From positions 1,302,001-1,366,000 of the forward strand of contig JAREIK010000385.1 in assembly GCA_029783825.1 (NCBI GenBank): a stretch of 64,000 nt of DNA, in the 5' to 3' direction. A program made the position numbers and the translations under genes. Shown one piece after another: positions 29,301 through 38,347 of this stretch. The stretch comes from Sapria himalayana. Lineage: Eukaryota > Streptophyta > Magnoliopsida > Malpighiales > Rafflesiaceae. Within the stretch, counting starts at the first letter, position 1. Every line of letters starts with the position of its first letter. The notes beneath the pieces were generated by a model that was not told the origin of the DNA, did not search any database, and was given only the letters and a program-made list of their open reading frames with translations.

Positions 29301-31660
29301 GATATCATTAGGTTAGAGGTGTTAAACTGGCCCGCCCAGCCCATTTTTTTTGAGCACGAGCGTGCCTTCGTGCCGGGCTTGGCCGTACGGTTCGGGCCTC
29401 GTGGGACCGCGGGTCGGGTTCAATCAGACCCGACCTGCGTTTTTTTTTGCGGGAGGGGCGATTGTAGGGTTGGGCTCGGGGGACACCCGACACGGGACGA
29501 ACCCGTGTCGGTGTTCCGTGCCACGGGCCGAACTGTGCCGTGCCTCTTGCCGGGCCGGGGCAGGCAGGCCCGGTTGACACCTCTACATTAGCTAGCAATA
29601 TATTTAGATTTTAGCCAGACTTCATCTTGCATCGAAATGAGATATATTATAAATTATTATATTTTTCTGAAGTAATTTTATTTATTGAAAAAATAAAAAA
29701 TTAGATTATACGTATTGATTTTCATAAATAAATATATCGTATCATTGTAGCGTATTGTGTATCGTAAGTTTGTAAGTATGTATTATATTTTCATTATCAG
29801 ATACCTATAAGATTCTTTCTCGTATATTCATTCATGACAAAATATTGTTCTATATATTTATTATACTCATTTATTTTTTGTATTTTTTTTTGATATTATT
29901 TTTTTATTTGGTGTTTAACAAAATATATGTTTATGTAGTTTTAAATTTTTAAAAATAATGGGGAAAATACAGGTGATGTTTTTTTGGCAAAATATGAATT
30001 TAATTTTTTTTTTTTGTCAAAATATCAAAATCTCATTTCATCTACCATCCTCTAATATTTGGTGAATACGTGTTTGTTTGTATGTTTTATTCTTTGCTGA
30101 TTCTCATGGAAAACAGGCACCGACGAGCATGGTGGTGGGCGGGGACGTGGGCGTGGGCGGGGACGTGGGCGTGGGCGGGGACGTGGACGAGGCCGTGGGC
30201 GTGGACGAGGCCGTGGTGATGAAGTAGATAGCACGGGTTCTGGTTATGGTGCTGATGGTACTGGAGGAGGTGAACAATGGAGTGGCGGTAGCACGTGGAC
30301 AGGAGAGAGGAAAGGTAGTGGTGGCGGTAGTTGGGATGGTAGCGGCGAAGGTGGTTGGGGCGGTGGCGGTCGTGGTGGTGGTGGGGGTGGCAGTTGGAGC
30401 GAGAAGAATGCGGGTGAGGAAGGCTGGGGTGGCGATGGTGGTCGTGATGATCACTTTCGGGGTCGTGGTCGGGGCAGAGGCCGTGGTCGAGGCCGTGGGC
30501 GGGCCTTCGATAACAGACGAGACGATGCTCAAGATGATGAAACTTTTTCCGGCAGCCACGGTGGTGGTTGGATCGAGAAGAATAGAAGCGAGGAAGCATG
30601 GGGTGGAAGCGGTGGCTGTGGCCGGGCCCGAGGGCGTGGGCGTGGGCGTGGCCGTGGACGGGACTCTCATAGCAGCAGAAGTCAAGACAGTCCAAATGAA
30701 ACTTTTTCTGCCAATCCAGGCAGTAGCTGGAGTAAGAGTGCTGGCTCAAGTTGGGGTAGAAATAGCAGAGACATGGCAGCTGATAGTGGTTGGGGCGGAG
30801 ATGGAGTGGCCAGCAAAGCAGATGGCAGCAATTGGGGTGGAAATGGCAGTGCCACTGCAGCTAATGCTGGTTGGGGTGGAAGTGGTGGTGCAGCCAGCAA
30901 AGGAAACGGTAGCAATTGGGGTGGAAGTGGTGGAGCCAGCAACGGAAATGATAGCAATTGGGGTGCAAGTGGTGTAGCCAGCAAAGGAAATGGTAACAAT
31001 TGGGGTGGAAATGGTGGAGCAATGGCAGCAGATGGAGATGGGGGTGGAGATGGAGATGCTAGCAAAGCAGAAGGTAGCCATTGGGGTGGAAATGGCAGAG
31101 CCATGGCAGCCGATGCTGGTTGGGGTGGAAATAGAGTGGCCAGCAGAGCTGATGGTAACAATTGGGGAGGGAATGGAGGAGCCAGCAGGGCTGACGGTAG
31201 CAATTGGGGTGGGAATGGGGGAGCCAGCAAAGCTGATGGTAGCAATTGGGGTGGAAATGGAGGAGCCAGTAAAGCCGACGGTGGCAAATGGGGTGGGAAT
31301 GGGGGAGCCAGTGGAACTGACGGTAGCAATTGGTGTGGTAGCGGCGGACCCAGCAAAGGAAACGGTAGCAATTGGGGTGGGGATGGGGGAGGCAGCAGGG
31401 CTGGCGGTAGCGATTGGGGTGGAAATGGTGGAACCAGCAAAGTTGATGGTAGCAATTGGGGTGGGGATGGGGGAGGCAGCAGGGCTGACGGTAGCAAATG
31501 GGGTGGGGATGGGGGAGGCAGCAGGGCTGACGGTAGCAATTGGGGTGGAAATGTAGCCATGGCAGCGGGCAGCAGCAACTGGGCTGCGCCTGGTGGTGAC
31601 AACAAAAAAATATTTGGAAGCAGTCCGTCGGGTGGTGGTGGCGGCGGCCATTGGGGTTGA
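13727..31660 (+). CDS. SPT6L: SPT6-like transcription elongation factor with C-terminal WG/GW repeats
   Basis: Histone chaperone and RNA polymerase II elongation factor of the nucleus. Proposed coding exons: 13727-13766 (tentative), 14021-14135, 14221-14317, 14467-14545, 14806-14908, 14989-15382, 15464-15592, 15715-16095, 16584-16694, 17413-18195, 19233-20525, 23836-24045, 26525-26936, 30117-31660. Together they make about 1896 codons in frame, with GT-AG junctions. Order of domains: acidic N-terminus (DEEEEEDE; EEDEMRDFI), DIDVPERMQ and SIEEESSWI helix-turn-helix region, IPFIAMYRKEKCRSLL, YqgF-like fold with MACCSGPGKPPNTFIMLDSS (about 610-745), HhH with NQVGIDINFASTHDW and ISGLGPLKA, S1 (about 1038-1115), tandem SH2 (ESIFRPSARG; HPGTFVLSYMR), then RG repeats and WG/GW repeats (about 1383-1896). 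Plant SPT6L is usually near 1650 residues; the excess is mainly the C-terminal exon. The first exon and the 18195/19233 junction are the least certain parts. Confidence 0.93.
14610..14731 (+). repeat. Dispersed SINE-like repeat, copy 1 (SPT6L intron 4)
   Basis: Contains the shared blocks TTGATGTGATGATAAATATC, GGGATATTAATT, then TTAAGTGAGAACCTTGTGTA and CTGGGTATGATCTC. It is homologous to the copies at 18270, 18660, 23490, 25838 and 26092. The 5' end is approximate. Confidence 0.5.
16940..17240. repeat. Self-complementary TAATGTATA/CTATATAC repeat in SPT6L intron 9
   Basis: After a (CATA)n run at 16958-16975 the sequence alternates short blocks such as TAATGTCTATATAC, ATACATTACA and ACATGTATA, many being reverse complements of each other. 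It could fold into imperfect hairpins. Several short open frames arise on both strands only because stops are rare in such low-complexity DNA. No gene is called. Confidence 0.6.
18270..18424 (+). repeat. Dispersed SINE-like repeat, copy 2 (SPT6L intron 10)
   Basis: Starts near GGTGGTAAGTGTCTTTGCTT, followed by GTAATCTCTCTGATTTTTGG, GAGATTGTTGAGATACTAAT and CTGTGTCCAG. This is the tRNA-like head and body of the family in the sense direction. It follows a poly(A) run at 18231-18254. Confidence 0.6.
18660..18830 (+). repeat. Dispersed SINE-like repeat, copy 3 with A-rich tail (SPT6L intron 10)
   Basis: Reads TTGTGATGGTAAATGCCTTT, GTAATATCTCTGCTTTTTAG, GTCAATATATTAATTTTTAT and AGTCTTGTGTACTAAATTGG, then an A-rich tail at 18822-18832. 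The oligo(A) end supports spread by retroposition. Confidence 0.6.
20560..23450 (+). repeat. Satellite-like tandem array with 7-monomer higher-order unit (SPT6L intron 11)
   Basis: About 28 AT-rich monomers of about 101 bp stand head to tail, each with GGCTATAATAAT, TGAAATGGTTGATCACCTGA and a TTCATGCTTATAT-like block. Diverged monomers recur in fixed order: the marker ACTTAGAAATTAAAAGTATC occurs at 20671, 21377, 22084 and 22791, a spacing of 706-707 bp or seven monomers. Four higher-order units result, and the later ones are nearly identical, which implies recent unequal exchange or amplification. The array begins 35 bp after exon 11 and is wholly intronic. Confidence 0.92.
23490..23655 (+). 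repeat. Dispersed SINE-like repeat, copy 4 (best preserved; SPT6L intron 11)
   Basis: Reads GTGTGATGACAAGTGTCTTC (A-box-like), 20-30 bases later GGTCTTGGGTTCTAGATTC (B-box-like), then CAGTCTCTTTGATTTTCAGA, GTTGAGATATTATTCC and GTGCACTGAGTATGACCTCC. The spacing of the two boxes suits an internal RNA polymerase III promoter. It lies between the satellite and exon 12. Confidence 0.65.
24046..25837. other. SPT6L intron 12, left part: AT-rich, no feature but microsatellites
   Basis: AT-rich DNA with (CA)n at 24139-24157 and poly(T)-rich stretches at 25500-25660. The open frame at 25469-25681 is low complexity (Phe/Ile/Leu from T-rich DNA) and is not a gene. Phrases such as GATCGAGAGGATAAG near 25170 may come from an old LTR, but I cannot assign them. 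Confidence 0.4.
25838..25985 (+). repeat. Dispersed SINE-like repeat, copy 5 (SPT6L intron 12)
   Basis: Reads AATGTGATGATAATTGATTT, TTTCTCTAATTTTTTCGAG, CTTGTACATTATGTATGACC and then directly a (TA)n(TG)n microsatellite at 25980-26018. Same body and end as copy 6. Confidence 0.6.
26092..26250 (+). repeat. Dispersed SINE-like repeat, copy 6 with (CA)n(TA)n tail (SPT6L intron 12)
   Basis: Reads GATGTGATGATAATCGACTT, ATGTAACCTCTCTAATTTTT, GTCGTACACTAGTTATGACC and runs into (AC)n(AT)n at 26251-26302. The end of the body and the start of the microsatellite coincide, as in copies 5, 7 and 8. Confidence 0.6.
27290..28370 (+). pseudogene. Decayed LINE-type (non-LTR) reverse transcriptase in SPT6L intron 13
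   Basis: Broken plus-strand frames recall plant LINE reverse transcriptases: LDGILIQVWRLL near 27325-27360, NYNNCRSIKHMRYIIKNL near 27435-27490 (family: NYRGIKLMSH), FEKVYDRVSRGL near 27650-27685 (family: EKAYDRVPR), and, after an inserted MITE fragment, MRMATWMCGRTRNNK near 28015-28065, the usual C-terminal RMLRWMCGHTR-type block. Many stops show it is dead. Assignment rests on remembered family motifs. Confidence 0.6.
27765..27897. mobile_element. Truncated nDart-like hAT MITE inside the LINE relic
   Basis: GC-rich block in AT-rich DNA with CCTGGCCCGACACGG and GGGCCGGCCCGACCC, ending in TTTGACACCTCTA, the 3' terminus of the MITE family. The matching 5' terminus is missing, so this is a partial copy. 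It separates two parts of one LINE reading sequence and therefore arrived later than the LINE. Confidence 0.6.
28825..29012 (-). mobile_element. tRNA-derived SINE in SPT6L intron 13
   Basis: On the minus strand the head reads GGGAGCTTAGTTGGTTAAGG, an A box in a lysine-tRNA-like context, followed about 35 bases later by CACGAGTTCAAGTCTTACC, a B box. A 3' body leads to an A-rich tail (plus-strand T run at 28831-28841). Both sides carry GGATAATAATTTATTTTA (28807-28824) and GGATGATAATTTATTTCA (29013-29030), a probable target-site duplication with two mismatches. Confidence 0.8.
29314..29585. mobile_element. nDart-like hAT MITE (272 bp), SPT6L intron 13
   Basis: Starts TAGAGGTGTTAAACTGG and ends CCGGTTGACACCTCTA, imperfect inverted termini. 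The interior is strongly GC-rich with repeated CGGGCC and CACGGG words. Flanks CATTAGGT (29306-29313) and CATTAGCT (29586-29593) form an 8-bp target duplication with one mismatch, the hAT length. It carries no transposase. Open frames in it are by-products of GC-rich DNA. Confidence 0.85.
30117..31660 (+). repeat. Minisatellite coding for RG and WG/GW repeats in the last SPT6L exon
   Basis: The exon first repeats CGTGGGCGTGGGCGGGGA-like units coding for GRGRGRGR, twice more later, then from about 30780 a unit of about 42 bp coding for 14-residue repeats of the type GGASKADGSNWGGN. I count about 20 WG or GW dipeptides. The repeat keeps frame while K/R, A/G and N/D positions drift, as expected if the protein is under selection. 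Long open frames on both strands here are consequences of the stop-poor repeat. Confidence 0.85.
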
Positions 31661-32528
31661 AGCAACAATCCTGCTGGTGCAGCTGGTGACCAGGACCAGC
31701 CTGGTCGTGGTGGTTGGTAAAATATTAAAATGAATTAAGTTGTTTCTAATTAGTAAGCTTGATTATTATAATAATTTAAACTCAAATTTTTTTTTATCAT
31801 ATTCATATTAAATCATTCTAATTGTCAGTAAAAATAATTATTTCAATTGAAATTTATATAAATAAATATAATTTTTATTTTAATTATGCAAGCACTTTTT
31901 TTTATAATATAAACTGAAATGATGAATTTCCCTGTATGTTCTATTTTTATGTAAATTTTCCATTTTTTTATTAAAAAAAAACAATTTTTCTTATTATAAT
32001 TATTTATGCTACTAGGCCCTTTCAATTGCTACCGTTATAAAGTTTATATCTGCAATTGTAATTATATTATTATTATAATTATTTTCATCAATTATAACTT
32101 GCTGTATTTTTATGAAATTATCACAATTCTATCAAATAATAATGTTAGACATCTATTTCATTATCATTAATTATTTATTATTTTTATTTAATTATCTTAA
32201 TTATTTCATAGAATTATGGTTAATTGTTAATGAAATAAAATATAGAAAATTATAGTGAAGTATAAAAAAATATTAGGAAATTAATGAGATTAATGAATGT
32301 GTTATTTTATATTTTCATTTAATAAATGACTAAACTAATCATTACTTAATTCTCTATTTTTTTATGATTGTTTTTTATTTTATTTTTATTTTATTTTTAT
32401 TTTTATTTTATTTTTATTTTATTTTATTTTATTTTTATTTTATTTTTATTTTTATTTTTGTTTTTTTCTCTATTTTTTGGTTGATATTTAATTATATATA
32501 TATTTTTTAGATTTTTTTATTTCACACA
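31661..32528. other. 3' flank of SPT6L: AT-rich spacer
   Basis: Presumed 3' untranslated region and terminator DNA directly after the stop codon, then AT-rich DNA with no coding sign. A (TTTTA/TTTTTA)n tract covers about 32370-32460. No polyadenylation signal was assigned with confidence. Confidence 0.4.
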
Positions 32529-33870
32529 AACTTAAATAAGACAATTATGTTTTGGTGTACCAATTAAAATATAATTGAAAAAAGATAATCTAAATTTAAA
32601 TATTTAAAAAAAGGTTCACAAAATCTTAAGTAATTAAGTTTTTGGTGTACTGATTTTTTGTTAATATCAAATTTTCTCTTTTTTTAACTAACTATATTCC
32701 CAAAAAACAAAAAATACTTTACGAGCTCCAACGACAATCTACAGGAGCTCGTTGAGCTCCATGGAAGAGCTCCGTAGATGAGTTTTATGGATGAGCTCCA
32801 TTGATCTCTAGGAGCTCCAGGATGGCACAATCTAACTCATAGAAAGTCCCTCCAATTGCTAGAATAATACAAAAGATTCTAGAAGATTATAGAGAATTTC
32901 ACATTTGTGTGGAAGAATATAGAAGTTAACAGATTATCTTGGATTCTTCTAGAGACATCTTATAAATATGTTTACATAATAGAATATTTTAGAATTATCT
33001 AGGCTTATTGAGAACCTTCAAAGGTTTCTACACACTTCCATATATGTAAATATAACGAGGAGGTGATCTCAATTGTAAATCACATAGTTGAGAGCTTCTC
33101 TAAGCTTAGTAAAGAGCCTTTCTTCAATCAAAAGCTTTCTTCTTTTTAAGTATTCTTTCCAGTTCTATTTTATTCCAAGCCATGAGTAGAAGTCGCTTAG
33201 TAAGTAAGACAAGTGGGAGGTTGATTTAGCAATAACCGAATTGCGAATTGTCTAAGTTTTGTAAAGGAGCGTAGTAGGAAGTTAATTCCATGATAGTTAG
33301 AATTAGAGATGAAATTGCGACGTGTGAGAATAACTTGTAAGATATGATGGTGAGGTTTAATGTAGAGGAAGATGTTGAGCAAGTTCGAGGAAGGAACATT
33401 GATCCTCCCGCTAACGAAATGTGAAATGACAACTCTCGTGATCCTTTCACGAGTTTGGACAGTCAGGTGAACCAATTAAAGGTTGCTATGGCGAACACCA
33501 AGGAGGGGACGAACCTCATGGAGCAAAACATGGAGAAGGGCCATGGAGAATCTCAAGGTGCAGATCCAAGATCTTCAAGAGGGGATGCAAATCATACTGA
33601 TCCCGGTAGCATCACACAAGGAGTTTATGAGGGTCGTATATATGTTCCCTAGCTTAGTGTCAAGGGTGGAGATTTTGACCAAGTATGAAGAGAAGCTAAG
33701 GCAAGAGGTGACCATTTATAAAATAGTATTATCAGCTCGGGTTATGACCACTAGTGAAGCATCAAGGGTGGATGTGCCAAAGTAACACATTTTTATTGGA
33801 AATCCCATGATGCCAAGGAGCTTGACAACTATTTGGGACTCATGGAAAGATACTTTGAGGCATTAACACA

Positions 33871-34433
33871 GTTAGATAATTTCACTTACAGTTGTGATTT
33901 TATCTCAGATGAATACAAAACAAACAGAAATTCACATCACAATATTTTATATATCCACAATCCAAACACCACAGTAGAAATACGGATATAATGTGGTTTA
34001 CTAGTCGTTCAACATGACTAGCTACATCCACCAAAAAAAATACTTATGTATTTATAGATTATAACCAAATTAATATCTTATAGACTATGTGAGCAGCAAT
34101 CAGGAAGAAATCATGCAGAGAAGAGAGAGAAAAAATAGTTCAGCATAGAAAAATAACAAAGAGAAAACAGAAACAGAAAATTTATATTTATATTAGCAGT
34201 TTCTTTGTATTATTAAATAGAGTAGGTCGGATTACTCGGATGGGTCAGGCTCAGCTATAAAAATTTTTTTGGACCACTAACTGGGCAACGAGACTCCCAT
34301 TATTGTGCTATTGCTGCATTATCAATCTCTCAATATTTTATTTCATACACTAATATTAAAAATATTGAAACAGAAAATATTTTGAGTATACAAAATAATT
34401 TATCAAAACAAACTTTATACAACAAATACTAAC
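33871..34433 (-). repeat. Copia solo LTR inserted in gypsy gag
   Basis: Homologous to the LTR at 9375-9937 (AATGTGGTTTACTAG, CATGACTAGCTACATCCACC, GTCGGATTACTCGGATGG, TCTCAATATTTTA). Gag reading (LMERYFEALTQ) stops on its left and resumes on its right (DEATKTHTATLYLIDNVTL), with no copia internal sequence present, the signature of a solo LTR from unequal recombination. The target duplication is not clear. Confidence 0.65.
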
Positions 34434-34854
34434 TGATGAGGCAACAAAGACACATACTGCTACTCTCTACCTCATTGATAATGTAACTTTATAGTGGCGT
34501 AGAAGGTTTATGGAAATAAAAAAAGGGATATACACCATAGATACATGGAAGATTTCAAGCGAGAAATCAAGAAGTAATTCTACCTAGAAGATGTGCGATA
34601 CAAGCCCATAGGAAGATCCGACATCTTAAGCACATGGGGTCGATTCGAGAATATGTTATTAAGTTCTCTTTCCTAATGTTTGAAGCTCCTGATATGAAAA
34701 GGAAAAAACTCCATTTCAACTTTATAGATAATCTGCAACGCTGGGCCGAGCAAGAATTGAGGAGACGTGGTATCTAAGATTTAGCCACAGCCATGGCGAT
34801 ATCTGAGTCATTCATGGATTTCCAAAGAGGAGATTCATCTCATAGCAAGCCATA

Positions 34855-36900
34855 TTTAAAAGGTAGTCATGCTAAAGGTAGACGAGATAAAGTATATAAA
34901 AGCCATAAGGCTAAAGAATGATCGAGTGCAGCCTCTTTTAATAAAGAAGACAATAGTAGGGACATGTGTAGGGATTTCAATTTAAAGACCAATTATTTCC
35001 TATGTGATAGACTGCATCATGCACGTGAATATCTTAAAAGGAAAGCCCTCAATGCCTTGATCAAGAGGGAGACCGAACAAGAAAATGACAAGGCTCACAT
35101 GGGATCAATGTAGTTGTTGAATTTCCTCACAGTCAAGTAAGCCAAGTAGTAGCCTCACATCAAGGGACTCATATACATGGAGGGCAAGGTGAATGTGATG
35201 TCCATCAAAACAATGATAGACACTGTTGCCACACACAACTTTGTCTCAAAGGAGGAAGCAAAGCGACTCAAGCTCCAAACATCCAAGGAGATAGAATGGC
35301 TCAAGGCAATTAACTTCGCTGCCAAGCCTTCATATGAAATAGTGTGTGGGATGGCAATACAGATCGGGTAGTGGGAAGACAATGTTGACTTCATGGTGGT
35401 ACCCATGGATGACTTCAATATAGTGATCGAGATGGACTTCCCTTTTTAGGTAAAAGTTATTTCTATGCCTTTTCTACATTTGATGGCTATCTTAGAAGAG
35501 GAAGCCCTATGTATGGTTCTCACAATCATCAAAAGCACAACTACGACCCCTATCCTGTCGGCTATGCAATTGGAGAAGGGATTGAAAATGAATGAGTTGA
35601 CCTTCTTGGTAGCTCTTAAGGAAAGCCCATTTGACCCTATGGGAGATCCTATGCCCATGAAAGTTAAGAAGGTTTTAGATGAGTTTAGAGATATAATGTC
35701 ACTGGAGCTACCCAAAAAATACCCACCTAGGAGAGATGAAAATCACATGATCGAGTAGGAGCCAAGAGTAAAACTTTCTACCATGAGGGCCTATAGGATG
35801 GCACCCCCAAAGTTGTAAGAGTTAAAAAGATAGCTAACATAATTGTTGGATGCCAAGTTCATTCAACATCTGGGTCAGGGAATACCCGGCCTCAGACCAG
35901 GCCATGTTTCAAAGGTAGTCATGTTAAAGGTAGAGACAAGGGATACAAAGCCTTAATACTAAAGAATGATCAAGTGAAACCTCTATTAACAAAGAGGGCA
36001 ATAGTAGGGACATGCACAAGGATTTCAAGCCAAATACCAATTGTTTCCTATGTGTCGGACTATATTGGGAATGTTAATGTCCTAAAAGGAAGGTCCTCAA
36101 TGGCTTGATCAAGAGGGACACTAAACAAGAGGGTGATGAGGCTCACATGGGATCAATATAGTTGTTGAATGCCCTCATAGGCAAGTAAGCAAAGTAGTAG
36201 CCTCAAAGCAAGGGACTCATATACATGGAGGGCAATGTGAATGAGATGTCCAACAAAACAATGATAGACACTATTACTACACACAACTTTGTCTCAAAAG
36301 AGGAAATAAAGCGACTAAAGCTCCAAACATCTAGTAAGATAGAATGACTCAAGGTAATTAACTCCGCTGCCAAGCCTTCATATGAAATAGTGTGTGGGGT
36401 GACAATAAAGATCAGGTAGTGAGAAGGCAATGTTGACTTCATGGGGGCACCCATGGATGACTTCAAGATAGTGATCGAGATTGACTTCTCTTTCCAAGTA
36501 TAAGTTGTTCTTATACATTTTTTACGTTTGATGGTTATCTTAGAAGAGGATGTCCTATGTATGGTTCCCATAATCATCAAAAGCATAACTAGGACCTCTA
36601 TCCTGTTAGCTATGCAATTGGAGAAGGGGTTGAAAAAGAATGAGGTAACCTACTTGGTTGCTCTAAAAGAAGGCCCGATTGACACTATGGGAGATCCTAT
36701 CCTCATGAGAGTCATGAAGGTTCTAGATAAGTTTATAGATATAATACCACAAGAGCTACCCAAAGAGCTCCCACCTAGGAGAGAGGAAGATCACAAAATT
36801 GAGTTAGAGTCTAGAGCAAAATTTTCTGCCATGGGGGCCTATAGGATGGCACCCCTAAAGTTGGAAGCTACATGGGATACTTAGCGAAAAGGACTACCAG
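34855..36900 (+). repeat. Tandem duplication of the gypsy protease region (period about 1048 bp)
   Basis: The order of blocks at 34855-35800 is repeated at 35905-36850: AAAGGTAGTCATGCTAAAGG / AAAGGTAGTCATGTTAAAGG, TTTCCTATGTG, GCTCACATGGGATCAAT, ATACATGGAGGGCAA (35173 and 36221), GACACTGTTGCCAC / GACACTATTACTAC, TATGCAATTGGAGAAGGG. The copies have diverged by scattered substitutions and separate stops, so the duplication is old. Confidence 0.8.
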
Positions 36901-37648
36901 AAAGTGAAGCCAATTGGAAGCTAGCAAATACTTTATGGAAGTTCTAGAAATAAATTGATAGTTTTGGGCAAAAGGACTGACTAGGATCTCTGCAACTTTG
37001 GTGGGGGAGAATGAGACACTCTTACTCATAGAAATTTTCTCTATTTGCTAGAAGATTGTGAAAATGTTCTAGAAGATTCCTGAGAAGTCCACACTTGTGT
37101 GGATGAATATAAAAGAAAAGAAATTATCCTAGATTATTCTAGAGATCTCTTGTAAATATGTATACATAATATAATATTTTAGAACTCTCTAGGCTTGTTG
37201 AGAAATTTCAAAGATTTTACATACTTCCATATATGTATATATAAGGAGGTAACCAGGTTTACAAACCACCAAGTTGAGAGCTCATCAAAGCTTTGTAAAG
37301 AGTCTAAATGAGAGACTGACTTAACAATAACCGAATGGTGAGTTATCTAAGTGCCGCATGAGAGCTTGGTATGAAGCCCAAGTCTGTGACAAGGAGCCCG
37401 ATTGAGCTCCACTATCTCCATCGAGCTTGTGGAGCTCCATGGACGAGCTCAAAAGAATTTTTTATTTTTAGGAGTTAAGTTAGTTAAAAAAAGAGGAATT
37501 TGGTATTAACATAAATTAATGCACCAAAATTTAATTACTTAAGATTTTGGTGCAACTATTTTTAAATATTTAAATTTGGGTTCTCTTTTTTTTTTATTAT
37601 TTATTGATTGGTGCATCAAAATATAATTGTCTCACTCCTAACTTAAAT

Positions 37649-38347
37649 ATATGTCTCTTTATTCTCTCTCCTCTGTTCCTCTAACCCAGCTACTCTGTCA
37701 TCTTTCTCTCTCCCTCCCTCCCCCTCTTTATATTTTTATTTCTATCTCTCTCCATCCTTCATCTCACTCTTTCTCTCTTTCCTCTCTTTTCATTTTTATC
37801 TCTCCTTTTTTTTTCATCTCTCTCTCATGTGTCTCTAGTCATCTCTATGTATTTCTATCTCTCATTACTATTTAATTTTGTAATATTTATTTTTCTCATT
37901 ATTTATTTTTTCCTATTAACTAAAACATAAATTTATCAAATTCTTTGAATTGCTAGTTGCATTTTTTTATAATATATATTAATATAATTTATTTTAATAA
38001 TCTTAGTAAAGTAAATCATTTCCATAAATTACGAAAAAAAAAATACAACAGCGTTGACTTTGACCATAAATGAGGGAATTAGGAGAAATAAGAAAAAAAA
38101 AATCAACTTGGAAAAAAAATAAAAATGGAACAAAATAAAAACATAAAATAGTCATTAAAAATAAAATAAAATAATGTTATTACTATTTAAAAGTAAAAAT
38201 CGATTATAACGAGCGACATGGAGTAATGGAACTTATTGGAACAGGAAGGTTGAGCCTGGATGCTTCAGACTTGGTTAATTTGAGCCTTAGGGTTTGTTCA
38301 GTCTCTCAATCCGTCGTCCCCCAGTCTCCTCTTTCCTCATAGGAGCA
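37649..38347. other. Pyrimidine-rich spacer and NACA promoter-proximal region
   Basis: 37650-37870 is a CT-rich low-complexity stretch (TCTCTC, CCCTCC words) whose open frame is not a gene. 37900-38230 is AT-rich. From 38250 the sequence becomes GC-richer (GGAACAGGAAGGTTGAGCC, CCGTCGTCCCCCAGTC) and is probably the 5' leader of the next gene. Confidence 0.4.

Larger units (their letters stand above)
32823..37375 (+). mobile_element. Internally deleted Ty3/gypsy retrotransposon
   Basis: LTR-like ends at 32823-33270 and 37012-37375 match each other (ACTCATAGAAA, TGCTAGAA, CTAGGCTT with TTGAGAA, CTTCCATATATGTA, CAATAACCGAAT), and GTGGGGGAGAA precedes the right one as polypurine tract. Inside lie gag (33455-33850 and 34440-34800; KELDNYLGLMERYFEAL), a zinc-knuckle remnant, aspartic protease (DTVATHNFVSKEEAKRL at 35210-35265) and the start of reverse transcriptase (LPKKYPPRR). 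After 36884 the sequence jumps to the polyprotein C-terminus (RKGLPESEANWKLA), so most of RT, RNase H and integrase are gone. Stops interrupt all parts. Confidence 0.75.
32538..37639. mobile_element. Foldback/Mutator-like TIR element split by nested retrotransposons
   Basis: The left arm (32538-32700: AGACAATTATGTTTTGG, TCTTAAGTAATTAAGTTTT, TTTTTTTAACTAACT) is the reverse complement of the right arm (37470-37632). The inner arm parts on both sides are rich in GAGCTC words (32734-32820; 37385-37445). AACTTAAAT stands immediately outside both ends (32529-32537 and 37640-37648), a 9-bp duplication as in Mutator-like elements, although the right terminus has about six extra bases. Everything between about 32823 and 37375 is a later gypsy insertion, so the original element was about 0.55 kb. 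A relative lies at 56434-56847. Confidence 0.65.

Noticed and set aside
30246..31668. Long open frames on both strands over the last SPT6 exon (up to about 330 codons)
   Set aside because: The GC-rich 42-bp repeat lacks stops in several frames. Only the frame at 30119-31660 continues the spliced SPT6 protein.
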